Shown here piece after piece: positions 52,511 to 63,292 of a DNA stretch of 64,000 nucleotides; positions within the stretch are counted from its first letter, which is position 1, and each line of letters opens with the position of its first letter. The position numbers and the translations under genes were made by a program. The DNA lies in contig NZ_JACHWM010000011.1 of NCBI RefSeq assembly GCF_014191355.1, positions 1-64,000 on the forward strand, written 5' to 3'. The stretch comes from Methylobacterium sp. R2-1. Its GTDB lineage: Bacteria > Pseudomonadota > Alphaproteobacteria > Rhizobiales > Beijerinckiaceae. The notes beneath the pieces were generated by a model that saw nothing but the letters and a program-made list of their open reading frames with translations, ran no database searches and was not told the DNA's origin.

Positions 52511-53524
52511 TCACGCATTGGAGATGGCGACGAGGCGCGCCAGCGTCGCCCGCGCCGCGCCGGAATCGATCGCGCCCTGCGCCCGCGCCACGCCCTCGGC
52601 GAGGGTGTCCGCGGCGCCCGCCACCACGAGACCGGCACCGGCGTTCAGCACGGCGATATCGCGGTAGGCGCTGCGGGCACCCTCCAGCACGGCACCGAGC
52701 GCGGCGGCATTGTGGTCGGGGTCGCCTCCACGCAGGTCGTCGGGGGTCGCGAGCGGCAAGCCGACCTCGCGCGGATCGATGGTGAAGCGCGAGAGCGCAC
52801 CGTCCTCAAGCGCGACCACCGCGGTCGGGCCCGTGGTGGTGATCTCGTCGAGCCCGTCCGAGCCGTGCACGGTCCAGACCCGGCGGCTGCCGAGCGTCGC
52901 CAGCACCCGCGTCAATGGCTCGGCCCAGGCCGCGCGCGAGACGCCGAACACCTGCGCCGTCACGCCGGCTGGGTTCGAGAGCGGCCCGAGCATGTTGAAG
53001 ATGGTGCGGAACGGCAGTTCGGTCCGTACCGGCGCGACGTGGCGCATGGCGCCGTGATGCGTCTGTGCGAACATGAAGCAGAGACCGGCTTCCGAGAGGC
53101 AGCGCGCCAGGGCCTCGGGAGGGAGGCCGATCTTCACGCCGAGCGCCGCCAGCACATCGGCGGCGCCGGAGCGCGAGGTCGCGGCGCGGTTGCCGTGCTT
53201 GGCCACCGGCACACCGCAGGCGGCGGTGAGGATCGCGGCCAGCGTCGAGACGTTGTAGCTGCCCGAATGGTCGCCGCCGGTGCCGACGATGTCGATGGCG
53301 CCCTCGGGCGCCGCCACGGGGAGCATCCGCGCCCGCATCGCCGCGACCGCGCCGACGATCTCGTCCTCGCTTTCGCCGCGCACCGAGAGGGCGGTGAGGA
53401 ACGCGCCGGCCTGGATCGGCGTGACCTCGCCCGAGAGCAGGTCGTCGAAGGCGGCGCGGGCCTGCTCGCGGCTCAGCGGAGCACCGGAAGCAACCGTCGC
53501 GAGATGAGTTTTGAAGGCGTCCAT
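52511..53524 (-). CDS. trpD: Anthranilate phosphoribosyltransferase
   Basis: A 337-residue enzyme. It has [20 protein letters not shown], the PRPP-binding [80 protein letters not shown] and [16 protein letters not shown]. It transfers phosphoribose to anthranilate. It lies 89 bp after trpG, a gap that holds a pyrimidine/purine palindrome (about 53550-53578). Confidence 0.96.
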   Translation of the reverse strand: MDAFKTHLATVASGAPLSREQARAAFDDLLSGEVTPIQAGAFLTALSVRGESEDEIVGAVAAMRARMLPVAAPEGAIDIVGTGGDHSGSYNVSTLAAILTAACGVPVAKHGNRAATSRSGAADVLAALGVKIGLPPEALARCLSEAGLCFMFAQTHHGAMRHVAPVRTELPFRTIFNMLGPLSNPAGVTAQVFGVSRAAWAEPLTRVLATLGSRRVWTVHGSDGLDEITTTGPTAVVALEDGALSRFTIDPREVGLPLATPDDLRGGDPDHNAAALGAVLEGARSAYRDIAVLNAGAGLVVAGAADTLAEGVARAQGAIDSGAARATLARLVAISNA

Positions 53525-53613
53525 CGGGGTCGTGGCTCTGTTCGAGCCCTCTCCCCTCTATCAGGAGGAGGGAGGGGGCGTGGAGCCGTCAATGCACGCC
53601 GCGGCCGACCTTG

Positions 53614-54216
53614 TCACGCGCGGGCCGCCGACTCCTTGTGCCAAGCGGCGGCGATGTCGAGGAAATTGCGCAGGATCTGCGTGCCGTGGTTCGAGAGGAT
53701 GCTCTCGGGGTGGAACTGCACGCCGTGGACCGGCAATTCGCGGTGCTGGAGTCCCATGATCAGCCCGTCGGCTTCGGCCGTGACCGAGAGATCCTGCGGG
53801 CAGCTCGCGCGATCCACCACAAGCGAGTGGTAGCGCGTTGCGGCAAAGCCCTCGTTGATGCCGCGGAACACGCCCTTCGCCTCGTGGCGGATGGTCGAGA
53901 CCTTGCCGTGCATGGGGGAGGGGGCGCGGACTACGTCGCCGCCATAGGCCTGCCCGATGGTCTGGAGCCCGAGGCACACGCCGAAGATCGGGATCTCGGA
54001 ACCCAGCTCCCGCACCGCGTCGAGGCAGATGCCGGCCTCGTTCGGTGTGCAAGGCCCCGGCGAGAGCACGAGCGCGTCCGGGGCCCGGTCGCGGATGCCA
54101 GCGACGTCGATCTGGTCGTTGCGCACCACGTCGATCCGCTCGCAGAGCGGGCCGATCAGGTGGACGAGATTCCAGGTGAAGGAATCGTAGTTGTCGATGA
54201 CGAGGACGTTGGACAT
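53614..54216 (-). CDS. trpG: Anthranilate synthase glutamine amidotransferase component
   Basis: A 200-residue class I amidotransferase. It starts VLVIDNYDSFTWNLVHLIGP and has LVLSPGPCTPNEAGICLDAV, the catalytic Cys in IPIFGVCLGLQTIGQAYGGD, APSPMHGKVSTIRHEAKGVF, ATRYHSLVVDR, and the His/Glu pair in LPVHGVQFHPESILSNHG. It supplies ammonia to TrpE. A REP-like repeat of about 108 bases lies between it and trpE. Confidence 0.96.
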   Translation of the reverse strand: MSNVLVIDNYDSFTWNLVHLIGPLCERIDVVRNDQIDVAGIRDRAPDALVLSPGPCTPNEAGICLDAVRELGSEIPIFGVCLGLQTIGQAYGGDVVRAPSPMHGKVSTIRHEAKGVFRGINEGFAATRYHSLVVDRASCPQDLSVTAEADGLIMGLQHRELPVHGVQFHPESILSNHGTQILRNFLDIAAAWHKESAARA

Positions 54217-54252
54217 CGAGCTCAGCCGTAGCGCTTAAACTCCCGCCTCCCT

Positions 54253-54360
54253 CCTCACCCTGAGGTGCCGCGAAGCGGCCTCGACGGATCCTTCAGGGGT
54301 CGCGCGGGATCTGAAAGATCCTTCGAGGCCGACGCTGCGCGTCGGCACTTCAGGATGAGG
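54253..54360. repeat. REP-like inverted repeat between trpE and trpG
   Basis: The outer arms cctcaccctgaggtgcc and ggcacttcaggatgagg pair with two mismatches over 17 bp. Smaller inner palindromes (cgacgctgcgcgtcg and ggatctgaaagatcc) lie inside. The whole 108-base unit looks like an intergenic palindromic element of the kind repeated in Methylobacterium and Bradyrhizobium chromosomes. It may end or stabilise the trpE transcript. Confidence 0.7.
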
Positions 54361-54432
54361 GAGGAGACGGATAACCGTTCAGAAAAGGGTGGCGACGGGG
54401 AGCCGGCAAGTCAAGACGACGTGCCTACGCCT

Positions 54433-55968
54433 CTACTGCCCCCGCTTGGCCCGGCTCGCGAACTGCACCGCGTCCTCCGCTGCGCGGAACAGGGCCTTGG
54501 CCTTGTTCACGCATTCCTGCTGCTCTGACTGCGGATCCGAATCGTACACGATGCCCGCCCCTGCCTGCACGTGCATGCGGCCGTCCTTCACGATGGCCGT
54601 GCGCAGGACGATGCAGGTGTCCATCTCGCCGCGCGCCCCGAAATAGCCGATGCAGCCGCCATAGGGACCGCGCTTCTCGCGCTCCAGCTCGTCGATGATC
54701 TCCATCGCCCGCACCTTCGGTGCGCCCGAGACGGTGCCGGCGGGAAACCCGGCGGCGAGCGCCGAGAGCGCGTCGTGGCTCGGGTCGAGGTCGCCCTCGA
54801 CATTCGAGACGATGTGCATGACCTGGGAATAGTATTCGAGAAAGAACGAGTCGGTGACGGTGACGCTGCCGATCTTCGAAACGCGGCCGACATCGTTGCG
54901 GCCGAGGTCGAGCAGCATCAGGTGCTCGGAGCGCTCCTTCGGATCGGCCAGGAGTTCGTCGGCCAGCGCCCGATCCTCGGCCGGCGTGGCGCCGCGGCGG
55001 CGCGTGCCGGCGATCGGGCGGATCGTGACCTTGCCCTCGCGCACTCGCACGAGGATCTCGGGGCTGGAACAGACGACCTGAAACGCCTCGAAATCGAGGT
55101 AGCAGAGAAACGGCGCCGGATTGGTGCGGCGCAAGGAGCGGTAGAGCGCGAAGGCCGGGAGGGTGAAGGGCGCCTCGAAGCGCTGCGACAGCACCACCTG
55201 AAAAATGTCGCCCGCGACGATGTATTCCTTGGCCTTTGCGACCATCGCCAGGAATGCGTCCGGATCGGTGTTCGAGACCGGAGAGGGCAGGGCGAGGCCC
55301 GCCGCATCCGCCCGCGCCTCGATCGGCAGCGGGCCCTCGAGGGCCTCGGCCACCCTGTCGAGTCGGGCCTGCGCGGCTTCGAGCGCGGCAAGCGCGCTCA
55401 CGCCCGCGGCCGGGCGAACGGGAGTGACCACGGTGAGCGCGTCGGCCACGGCGTCGAACACCACCATTACCCGCGGACGGATCAGGATCGCGTCCGGCAC
55501 ACCGAGCGGATCGGGGTTCGGCTCGGGCAGCCGCTCCATGGCGCGGACCATGTCGTAGCCGAGATAGCCGAACAGGCCGGCGGCCATCGGCGGCAGCGCC
55601 GCACTCTGCGCATCGTCGCCCACCGCGCTCTCGGCAATGAGGGCGCGCAACGAGGCGAGCGGCGCCCGCTCGTCCGGCACGAAATCCGTGAGCGCCGCAT
55701 CGCGGGCGATCTCGGGGCGTCCGTCGCGACAGCGCCAGATCAGGTCGGGGTCGAGCCCGATCATCGAGTAGCGCCCGCGCACCGCGCCACCCTCGACCGA
55801 TTCGAGCAGGAAGCCGGGACCGGCATGCCCCGCCTTCAGCTTCAGGAAGGCGGCGACCGGCGTCTCCAGATCGGCTACCAGGGTCAGGCCGAGCAGACTT
55901 GCGCGTCCAGCCTCGTAGGCGTGCGCCACCGCTTCGTGCGCAGGTTCGCTAAGGCCGAGTTCGGTCAT
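54433..55968 (-). CDS. trpE: Anthranilate synthase component I
   Basis: A 511-residue chorismate-utilising enzyme. Blocks are GPGFLLESVEGGAVRGRYSM, LFGYLGYDMVRAMERLPEPN, EYIVAGDIFQVVLSQRFEAP, FEAFQVVCSSPEILVRVREG, IRPIAGTRRRGATPAEDRAL, HLMLLDLGRNDVGRVSKIGS, FPAGTVSGAPKVRAMEIIDE and GGCIGYFGARGEMDTCIVLR. An N-terminal feedback-site Ser (LLESV) is present. It makes anthranilate from chorismate with TrpG. It is separated from trpG by the REP-like element and lies 9 bp after the foldase gene stop. Confidence 0.96.
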   Translation of the reverse strand: MTELGLSEPAHEAVAHAYEAGRASLLGLTLVADLETPVAAFLKLKAGHAGPGFLLESVEGGAVRGRYSMIGLDPDLIWRCRDGRPEIARDAALTDFVPDERAPLASLRALIAESAVGDDAQSAALPPMAAGLFGYLGYDMVRAMERLPEPNPDPLGVPDAILIRPRVMVVFDAVADALTVVTPVRPAAGVSALAALEAAQARLDRVAEALEGPLPIEARADAAGLALPSPVSNTDPDAFLAMVAKAKEYIVAGDIFQVVLSQRFEAPFTLPAFALYRSLRRTNPAPFLCYLDFEAFQVVCSSPEILVRVREGKVTIRPIAGTRRRGATPAEDRALADELLADPKERSEHLMLLDLGRNDVGRVSKIGSVTVTDSFFLEYYSQVMHIVSNVEGDLDPSHDALSALAAGFPAGTVSGAPKVRAMEIIDELEREKRGPYGGCIGYFGARGEMDTCIVLRTAIVKDGRMHVQAGAGIVYDSDPQSEQQECVNKAKALFRAAEDAVQFASRAKRGQ

Positions 55969-55977
55969 TGCCAGACC

Positions 55978-57882
55978 TCAGTACTCGCCGCCGAGCGCCC
56001 GCCGGAGGGCGGTCTGGTTGACACTCACGCCCGCACTCTTCTGCACCTCGGCGATGAATTCGCCGAGCACGTCGTCGGCCAGCGCGGTGCGCAGCGAATT
56101 CACGAGCTGATGGTCGCTCGGCGTGCCGGGGACGAAGGCCGGCACGGTCGCGGCGGTGACCTTGAACACCGCGCGGCCCTCGCCGGACGGCGCCGAGGCC
56201 GCCTTGCCGACTGGTGTCGTGAAGATGCGCTCGACGATCTCGGAGGAGAGATCATCCTTGTTCTGGTTGCGGGCGATCTCGGTGACGGTCTTCAGCGGCA
56301 CGCCCGCCTCCTGCGCCACGGTTTCGATGGCGTCGCCCTTGTCCAGGCGCTCGGTCAGTTCCTTGGACTTCGCCACGAGGCGCTTCTCGGCCTCGGCTCT
56401 GGTCCAGCCCTTCACGGCCTCGTCACGGACCTCCGCGAGCGGCTTCTCGTGCGAGGGGTCGATCTTGACGACGTCGTACCAGATCGCGCCACCGGTCTTG
56501 GTGCGCAGCACCTCGGTATCATTGCCGACATCGGCGCGGAAGGCGGCCGGCAGCGTGGTCTCCTTGTCCGGAATGCCGGCGACCGGCTGGCCGGACGGGT
56601 CGTTGCCCTGGGCATCGACCGCGGGAATGCTGAGCAGCGTCAGGCCCTGATCCTTGGCGATCTCGGCCAGCGGCTTGGCGGCCGAGCGGGCATCCTCGAT
56701 CGCGTCCTGCACCTTGTCGAAGCCGCCATCGCGCACCCGCCGCAGCGCGATTTCCTTGCGAACCTCGTCCTTCACCTCATCGAACGGCTTGACGGAGCCG
56801 GGTTCAATCGCCGTGACACGCAGGAGCACGGTTCCGAAGCGGCCCTTCACCGGCTCGCTCACCTTGTCCTGTTCCAGGGCGAAGGCAGCGTCGCCCACCG
56901 CCGGATCGAACAGCTCCGCCTTCGTCAGGGTGCCGAGGTCGAGCTGCTTCGGGTCGAGCCCGCGCTCGGCGGCGACCGCCTCGAACGGCGTCTCACCACT
57001 CTCGATCTTGGCGCGCGCCTCCTTGGCGGCGGTCTCGTCGGGGAAGCTGATCTGCTGGATCGTGCGCCGCTCGGGCTTGCCGAAGCGAGCGGTGTTGGCC
57101 TCATAGACCTTGCGCGCCTCCTCGTCGGACACATCGTCGGGCTTGGCGAGCGCGGCGGGGTCGAGCACCAGCAGGTTGAGGCTGCGATATTCGGGGGCGC
57201 GGAACGAGGCCTTGTTGTTGTCGTAGTAGGCCTTGAGTTCCTCGTCGCTCGGGGCCGGGATCTCGCCGGCGGCGGAGGGTGCCAGCGCCAGCACGGCGGC
57301 ATCGCGGCGCTCGGTGCTGTAGCGGTGCACCGCCTCGCGCATGGCCTGCGGAACCGGCGGGTCGGCGACGATGGCATCGGCCAGCTGCAGGCGGGCAATG
57401 ACGGAACGCTGCTCGCGCACGAACATCGCCTCGTTCAGACCCGCTCGCTGGAGCGTCTGGAAGAACAGGGTTCGGTCGAAGCTGCCATTGGCGTTCTTGA
57501 AGCTCGGCTCGTCCTGGATCGCCCGCAGCACTGCCGCGTCGGAGACGGCGAGCCCGAGATCGTGCGTCTTTTGGTCGAGCGCCGCCTCGGTGATGAGCTG
57601 GGCCAGCACCTGCCGCTCCAAGCCCATTGCCCGCGCCTGGTCCGGCGTCAGCGTCCGCTTGAGCTGGGCCTGGTAGCGCTGAAGCTGGTTCTGGTAGGCG
57701 GTGCGCACCTCCTCGGCCGAGATCGGCGTCTTGCCGACCGTGACGACCGTCGTGCTCGACCCGCCGCGGAAAAACTCCTCCACACCGAAGATCGCCACGC
57801 CCGCGATCAGGAAGGTGAAGATCACCGTCAGCACGACCTTGCCGAGCCAATGCTGGCTGGCACTGCGAATGGACTGGAGCAT
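55978..57882 (-). CDS. PpiD-type membrane-anchored peptidyl-prolyl isomerase/foldase
   Basis: A 634-residue protein with an N-terminal membrane anchor (WLGKVVLTVIFTFLIAGVAI). A SurA-N-like chaperone region follows (GKTPISAEEVRTAYQNQLQR, QVLAQLITEAALDQKTHDLG). A parvulin-type domain around residues 265-360 includes RTIQQISFPDETAAKEARAK and GETPFEAVAAERGLDPKQLD. A second repeat-like region and a C-terminal helical end (DVLGEFIAEVQKSAGVSVNQ) complete it. It helps fold proteins emerging from the Sec translocon. It is divergent from tpiA. Confidence 0.9.
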   Translation of the reverse strand: MLQSIRSASQHWLGKVVLTVIFTFLIAGVAIFGVEEFFRGGSSTTVVTVGKTPISAEEVRTAYQNQLQRYQAQLKRTLTPDQARAMGLERQVLAQLITEAALDQKTHDLGLAVSDAAVLRAIQDEPSFKNANGSFDRTLFFQTLQRAGLNEAMFVREQRSVIARLQLADAIVADPPVPQAMREAVHRYSTERRDAAVLALAPSAAGEIPAPSDEELKAYYDNNKASFRAPEYRSLNLLVLDPAALAKPDDVSDEEARKVYEANTARFGKPERRTIQQISFPDETAAKEARAKIESGETPFEAVAAERGLDPKQLDLGTLTKAELFDPAVGDAAFALEQDKVSEPVKGRFGTVLLRVTAIEPGSVKPFDEVKDEVRKEIALRRVRDGGFDKVQDAIEDARSAAKPLAEIAKDQGLTLLSIPAVDAQGNDPSGQPVAGIPDKETTLPAAFRADVGNDTEVLRTKTGGAIWYDVVKIDPSHEKPLAEVRDEAVKGWTRAEAEKRLVAKSKELTERLDKGDAIETVAQEAGVPLKTVTEIARNQNKDDLSSEIVERIFTTPVGKAASAPSGEGRAVFKVTAATVPAFVPGTPSDHQLVNSLRTALADDVLGEFIAEVQKSAGVSVNQTALRRALGGEY

Positions 57883-58115
57883 CGGACGCCCGGGCCTAGA
57901 TCTCTACGGCCCTGCCCACGCGGGCAGGGAACAAATTCGAGCCCCGCGATAGACGATCGGGGCGGCGGCGCAAAGGGCATGTGTTCCGCGCGCCTTCCGC
58001 GGGCCCGAAACGGCGGCAGAGTCGCCGGAGAGGTCGTTTGCGCGCCTAAGCTTGCTCTGCTAGGTCCGCGCACACGTTGAACCCCTTGGATCGAGACACG
58101 GAGAACCGGGACGCC

Positions 58116-58880
58116 ATGGCAAGCGAGGGACGCCGTCCGCTGGTTGCCGGCAACTGGAAGATGAACGGCCTGCGCTCCTCGGTTCCGATCGTCGAGGCGA
58201 TCCGCGACGGGCTCTCGCCCGCGCTCACCGACAGGATCGACGTGTTGATCTGCCCGCCCGCGACGCTGATCTCCTCCTGCGTGGCGGCCGTATACGGATC
58301 GCCCATCGCCATCGGCGGCCAGAACCTGCATGCCCGCCCGAGCGGCGCCTTCACCGGCTCGATCTCGGCGGAGATGTTCGCCGATCTCGGCGCGACTTAC
58401 GTCATCGTCGGACATTCCGAGCGGCGCGCCTACCATTACGAGACCGATGACGGGGTCCATGCCAAGGCGCTGGGCGCCCGCCGCGCGGGTCTGCGCGGCA
58501 TCATCTGCGTCGGCGAGACCATGGAGGAGCGCCAGCAGGGCCGAGCGCTCGACATCGTGCGCGCACAGCTCGCCATCGGCCTGCCGAAGGGCGCGACCGG
58601 CGCCGACACTGTGATCGCTTACGAGCCGGTCTGGGCCATCGGCTCGGGCCGCACGCCGACGGCGAAAGAGATCGCAGAGGTTCACGCCTCTTTGCGCGAG
58701 ATGCTCGACAAGCTCGTCGGCGAGGAGGCACACAAGATCCGCATCCTCTACGGCGGCTCTGTGAAGCCCTCGAACGCCCGCGAGCTGATGGCGGTGGAGA
58801 ACGTCGACGGCGCTCTGGTCGGCGGCGCCAGCCTCGTGGCGGAGGACTTTTTGGGGATCTGCCGCGCTTACGAGGGGTAG
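58116..58880 (+). CDS. tpiA: Triosephosphate isomerase
   Basis: A 254-residue TIM barrel. Active-site elements are Lys in [15 protein letters not shown], His in [20 protein letters not shown], Glu in [20 protein letters not shown], and the phosphate-binding end [20 protein letters not shown]. It interconverts dihydroxyacetone phosphate and glyceraldehyde 3-phosphate. The start is the ATG at 58116, consistent with homologues. The stop overlaps the convergent isochorismatase-fold gene by 13 bp. Confidence 0.96.
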   Translation: MASEGRRPLVAGNWKMNGLRSSVPIVEAIRDGLSPALTDRIDVLICPPATLISSCVAAVYGSPIAIGGQNLHARPSGAFTGSISAEMFADLGATYVIVGHSERRAYHYETDDGVHAKALGARRAGLRGIICVGETMEERQQGRALDIVRAQLAIGLPKGATGADTVIAYEPVWAIGSGRTPTAKEIAEVHASLREMLDKLVGEEAHKIRILYGGSVKPSNARELMAVENVDGALVGGASLVAEDFLGICRAYEG

Positions 58881-59374
58881 GGCAGGGGCTTCAGAGCGAG
58901 CGGCAACGCGTCGGGAACATCCACAACGCTGCCGAAATGGTGGCGCCAGAGGGCTGTGCCGAGGGCGGCCGAGCGATCGAGGGACGACCCGACGCTGAGC
59001 CATCGCAGAAGAGTCGGGTGCAGACCGGCATCGAACAGCATGAATCCGGCAGCGAGACAGCAGGTCTCCGCCTGAACGCCGCAGACGAGGACGCGCTCGA
59101 CCGCGAGCGCCCTGAAGTGCTCGATCAGCGCCGGCGGCGGCAGGTAGCCGTGCTTGACGAAAACCCGATCGGCCGGAACCAGCGGCGCCTCGTCCAAGGG
59201 CGGCGTCCAGCCGAGTTGCCGCGCAAATGGGGTCACCGCCTCGTCGTGCCGCTCGACCGTTGCTACCGTATGAAGCGTCCGGCTCAGAGCGGTGATGCCC
59301 GCGACGATCGTCTCCGGCACGCGGAAGCTCGCCTGCACGTCGACGACGAGAAGGGCCTGCCGTTCCAGCACCAT
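58868..59374 (-). CDS. Isochorismatase-fold cysteine hydrolase
   Basis: A 168-residue protein of the isochorismatase-like family. The catalytic Asp is in [20 protein letters not shown], the Lys in [20 protein letters not shown], and the Cys in [20 protein letters not shown]. Relatives are nicotinamidases, N-carbamoyl amidohydrolases and isochorismatases; the substrate here is not deducible. The gene is convergent with tpiA and 23 bp downstream of the gene at 59398-59679. Confidence 0.88.
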   Translation of the reverse strand: MVLERQALLVVDVQASFRVPETIVAGITALSRTLHTVATVERHDEAVTPFARQLGWTPPLDEAPLVPADRVFVKHGYLPPPALIEHFRALAVERVLVCGVQAETCCLAAGFMLFDAGLHPTLLRWLSVGSSLDRSAALGTALWRHHFGSVVDVPDALPLALKPLPYPS

Positions 59375-59397
59375 GCGGGCAGGGATCCGGTCCGCCG

Positions 59398-59679
59398 TCA
59401 GTCCTGGCGGGCCGGCGCCTTCGTCACGGCCTCCTTGGTCCGCTCGATCATCGAGAGCACGGCGACGTAGAACGCCTGTTGCAGCGGGCTCATGCCGTCC
59501 GGCCGGATCCGGTCGGAGAGGGCGGCCTGCACTTCATCGAGGGCCCCCGCCCGTCCCGCCGGATCGGGCCGCTCGAGGGCGATCCGCAGGAGATCGGATT
59601 GGACGGCGGCCATCTCCTCGCGGTCGGCGCGGTCAATGAAGGCGGCGAGCCGCCCGGCTTCGTGCTGGAAATCGATCAT
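59398..59679 (-). CDS. Small conserved hypothetical protein
   Basis: A 93-residue helical protein, MIDFQHEAGRLAAFIDRADR onwards, with EEMAAVQSDLLRIALERPDP and GMSPLQQAFYVAVLSMIERT. The ATG at 59679 has an AGGAG 6 nt before it, better than the upstream ATG at 59715. It is probably cotranscribed with the isochorismatase-fold gene. No family is recognised, and it has no membrane segment. Confidence 0.7.
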   Translation of the reverse strand: MIDFQHEAGRLAAFIDRADREEMAAVQSDLLRIALERPDPAGRAGALDEVQAALSDRIRPDGMSPLQQAFYVAVLSMIERTKEAVTKAPARQD

Positions 59680-59948
59680 CCCCGACTCCTTGCACGGGCC
59701 GTGCCCTATGGCCATGCACGCCCGGCGTTTTCCCGGCCGTCACGGGCTTGGCGCGAGATGCGCCCGGCCTCACTCCCGCCCCGACACGCGCATGACACCC
59801 GCATGACACGCGAAGGCCGGTTGGCGCGGGTGGGCAAACGGTGTAGGAGCCCCCACTTCGTGCAGCGGATACGCGGGCGCGCTGCTTTTGCGCGCGCTTC
59901 TTGTCCGGCACACCGACAGCGTCCGCGCGAGCGGGCACCGGAATCGCT

Positions 59949-60419
59949 ATGCAGACCGTCCTCATCGTCGTCCACCTTATCATCGTGCTGGCGCTGATCG
60001 CCGTGGTGCTGCTGCAGCGCTCGGAGGGCGGGCTCGGGCTCGGCGGCGGCGGAAGCGGCGGCGTCTCCGGATTCATGACCGGCCGCGGACAGGCGAACGC
60101 GCTCACCCGCGCCACTGCGATCCTGGCGGCCCTGTTCTTCACGACCAGCATCGCGCTGGCGATCATGGCTCACCGCAGCGCCGCGCCCCGTTCGATCCTC
60201 GACGAGGCCGGGACGCAGCCGGGCCAGACGCAGCAAACCAACAAGCCGGTGAACGCGGACAACCTGCTCGACACGCTGCGCGGCGGCGCGGGCCAAGCGG
60301 CCCCCGGCCAACCGGCCTCGGTCCCGACCGACGCGCCCGCCACGCCGGCAACGCCCGCGCCCGCCCAGAGCGCGCCGCCGGCCGCACCGACCACGCCGGA
60401 AGCACCGCAGTCGCGCTGA
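59949..60419 (+). CDS. secG: Sec translocon subunit SecG
   Basis: A 156-residue protein with two membrane helices: residues 3-22 (TVLIVVHLIIVLALIAVVLL) and about 50-70 (ATAILAALFFTTSIALAIMA). They flank the conserved loop QRSEGGLGLGGGGSGGVSGF. The C-terminal 80 residues are a Pro/Ala/Gln-rich tail typical of alphaproteobacterial SecG. It assists SecYEG-mediated export. It lies between tpiA and pyrG as usual. The start at MQTVLIVVH fits the first helix. Confidence 0.93.
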   Translation: MQTVLIVVHLIIVLALIAVVLLQRSEGGLGLGGGGSGGVSGFMTGRGQANALTRATAILAALFFTTSIALAIMAHRSAAPRSILDEAGTQPGQTQQTNKPVNADNLLDTLRGGAGQAAPGQPASVPTDAPATPATPAPAQSAPPAAPTTPEAPQSR

Positions 60420-60514
60420 CGCCGGGCGGACAAACCGCACCGTCTGCGGATAAGACCCTTGCGGCCGGTGCATCGGCCGCGAGGATGTGAGAGACGAATT
60501 CCTCAACGGCGTGA

Positions 60515-62239
<1,725 letters not shown>

Positions 62240-62256
62240 CTGAGAGGAACGCACGG

Positions 62257-62655
62257 TTGACGACGATCTCGGGCCTGCCGGCCTTTCTCGCCTACTTCGT
62301 CGTCTCCCTCGGGCTCACCGCCCTCTACCTCGTGACCTACCTCACCGCGACGGCGCACCGGGAGATCGCCCTGGTCCGCGAGGGCAACCTCGCCGCCGCA
62401 CTTGCGCTCGGGGGCAGCCTGCTCGGCTACTCCATTCCGCTCTCGGCCGCGGTGCGCTACGCCGGGTCGCTCCTCGACTGCATCGTCTGGGGCCTCGTCG
62501 CCCTCGTGGTACAGGTCGCGATCTACTGGCTGATGCGGCCGCTGCTGCCGAACCTGTCGCGGCGGATCGACGAAGGTCAGACCGCGCCCGCAATCCTGCT
62601 CGGGGCCGCGTCCCTGGCGGGCGGCCTCGTGAACGCCGCCTGCATGAGCTACTGA
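62257..62655 (+). CDS. DUF350 membrane protein
   Basis: A 132-residue protein with a TTG start and GAGAGGAAC just upstream. It has four membrane helices, among them PAFLAYFVVSLGLTALYLVT, AALALGGSLLGYSIPLSAAV and IVWGLVALVVQVAIYWLMRP. The DUF350 family (E. coli YjfL type) is inner-membrane and typically has two DUF350 repeats. It sits in a cluster with DUF1190 and a glutathionylspermidine synthase-like gene, as in the yjf and ygi groups of enterobacteria. Function unknown. Confidence 0.85.
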   Translation: MTTISGLPAFLAYFVVSLGLTALYLVTYLTATAHREIALVREGNLAAALALGGSLLGYSIPLSAAVRYAGSLLDCIVWGLVALVVQVAIYWLMRPLLPNLSRRIDEGQTAPAILLGAASLAGGLVNAACMSY

Positions 62656-62659
62656 CGCC

Positions 62660-63292
62660 GTGGCGGACGACCGCGAGGCCCAGGAAAATTTCGGCCAGCG
62701 CAGGCCCGTTGAGCCTGCACCGGCCGTCAGACCACCCGACAAGGCCGCGACCAAGCGGTCGCAGACCGTCTCGACGGTACTGGTGGCGGGTGCGGGCCTC
62801 GCCGCGCTCGGCCTCGGCAATCTCGACCGGACCGCGCCTTCGAAGGACATCCTCGTCTACGCAGATGCGGCGGCCTGCGCCGCCGATGGCATCCGCCCGG
62901 CCGACGAGTGCCGCAGCGACTATGCCACCGCCCGTGCGGCCTACCCGTCGACCGCGCCGCATTACCGCTCATCGGCGGAGTGCGAAGGGCACCACGGCTC
63001 GTCCCACTGCCTGCCGGATCCGAATGCGCCGACGCAATTCGTTCCCCGGATGGCCGGCTACCTGCTCGGCCGCCGCGCATCCGACTGGGTGACGCCCGAA
63101 CCCGTCTACGAGCACCGCCAGGGTCACGGCGGCCATCATGGAAGTTACTGCACCGGTTCGGGCGGCAAGGTCGCGACCGGAAGCGGGGGCCACGCCTCCT
63201 CGGGCACACTCAAACCGGCCGCCGGACAACCGACGAAGTTTGGCGGCTTCGGCGACGGCGGCAAGGGTTTCTCCTCCTTCGGCGGCACCTGA
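62660..63292 (+). CDS. DUF1190 protein (YgiB/YjfM-like)
   Basis: A 210-residue protein with a GTG start, 4 bp after the DUF350 stop. Near residue 40 is a hydrophobic segment (VSTVLVAGAGLAALGLGNLD) like a signal anchor. The DUF1190 core follows: DILVYADAAACAADGIRPAD, ECRSDYATARAAYPSTAPHY, SSAECEGHHGSSHCLPDPNA. The conserved Cys residues suggest disulphides in the periplasm. The C-terminus is Gly/His/Ser-rich. It is coupled (TGATG) to the synthase-like gene. Confidence 0.85.
   Translation: MADDREAQENFGQRRPVEPAPAVRPPDKAATKRSQTVSTVLVAGAGLAALGLGNLDRTAPSKDILVYADAAACAADGIRPADECRSDYATARAAYPSTAPHYRSSAECEGHHGSSHCLPDPNAPTQFVPRMAGYLLGRRASDWVTPEPVYEHRQGHGGHHGSYCTGSGGKVATGSGGHASSGTLKPAAGQPTKFGGFGDGGKGFSSFGGT

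Noticed and set aside
54571..58080. A 1169-codon plus-strand open frame
   Set aside because: It runs antisense through trpE and the foldase gene. It is an open shadow caused by GC-rich codon bias; the minus strand has clear families.
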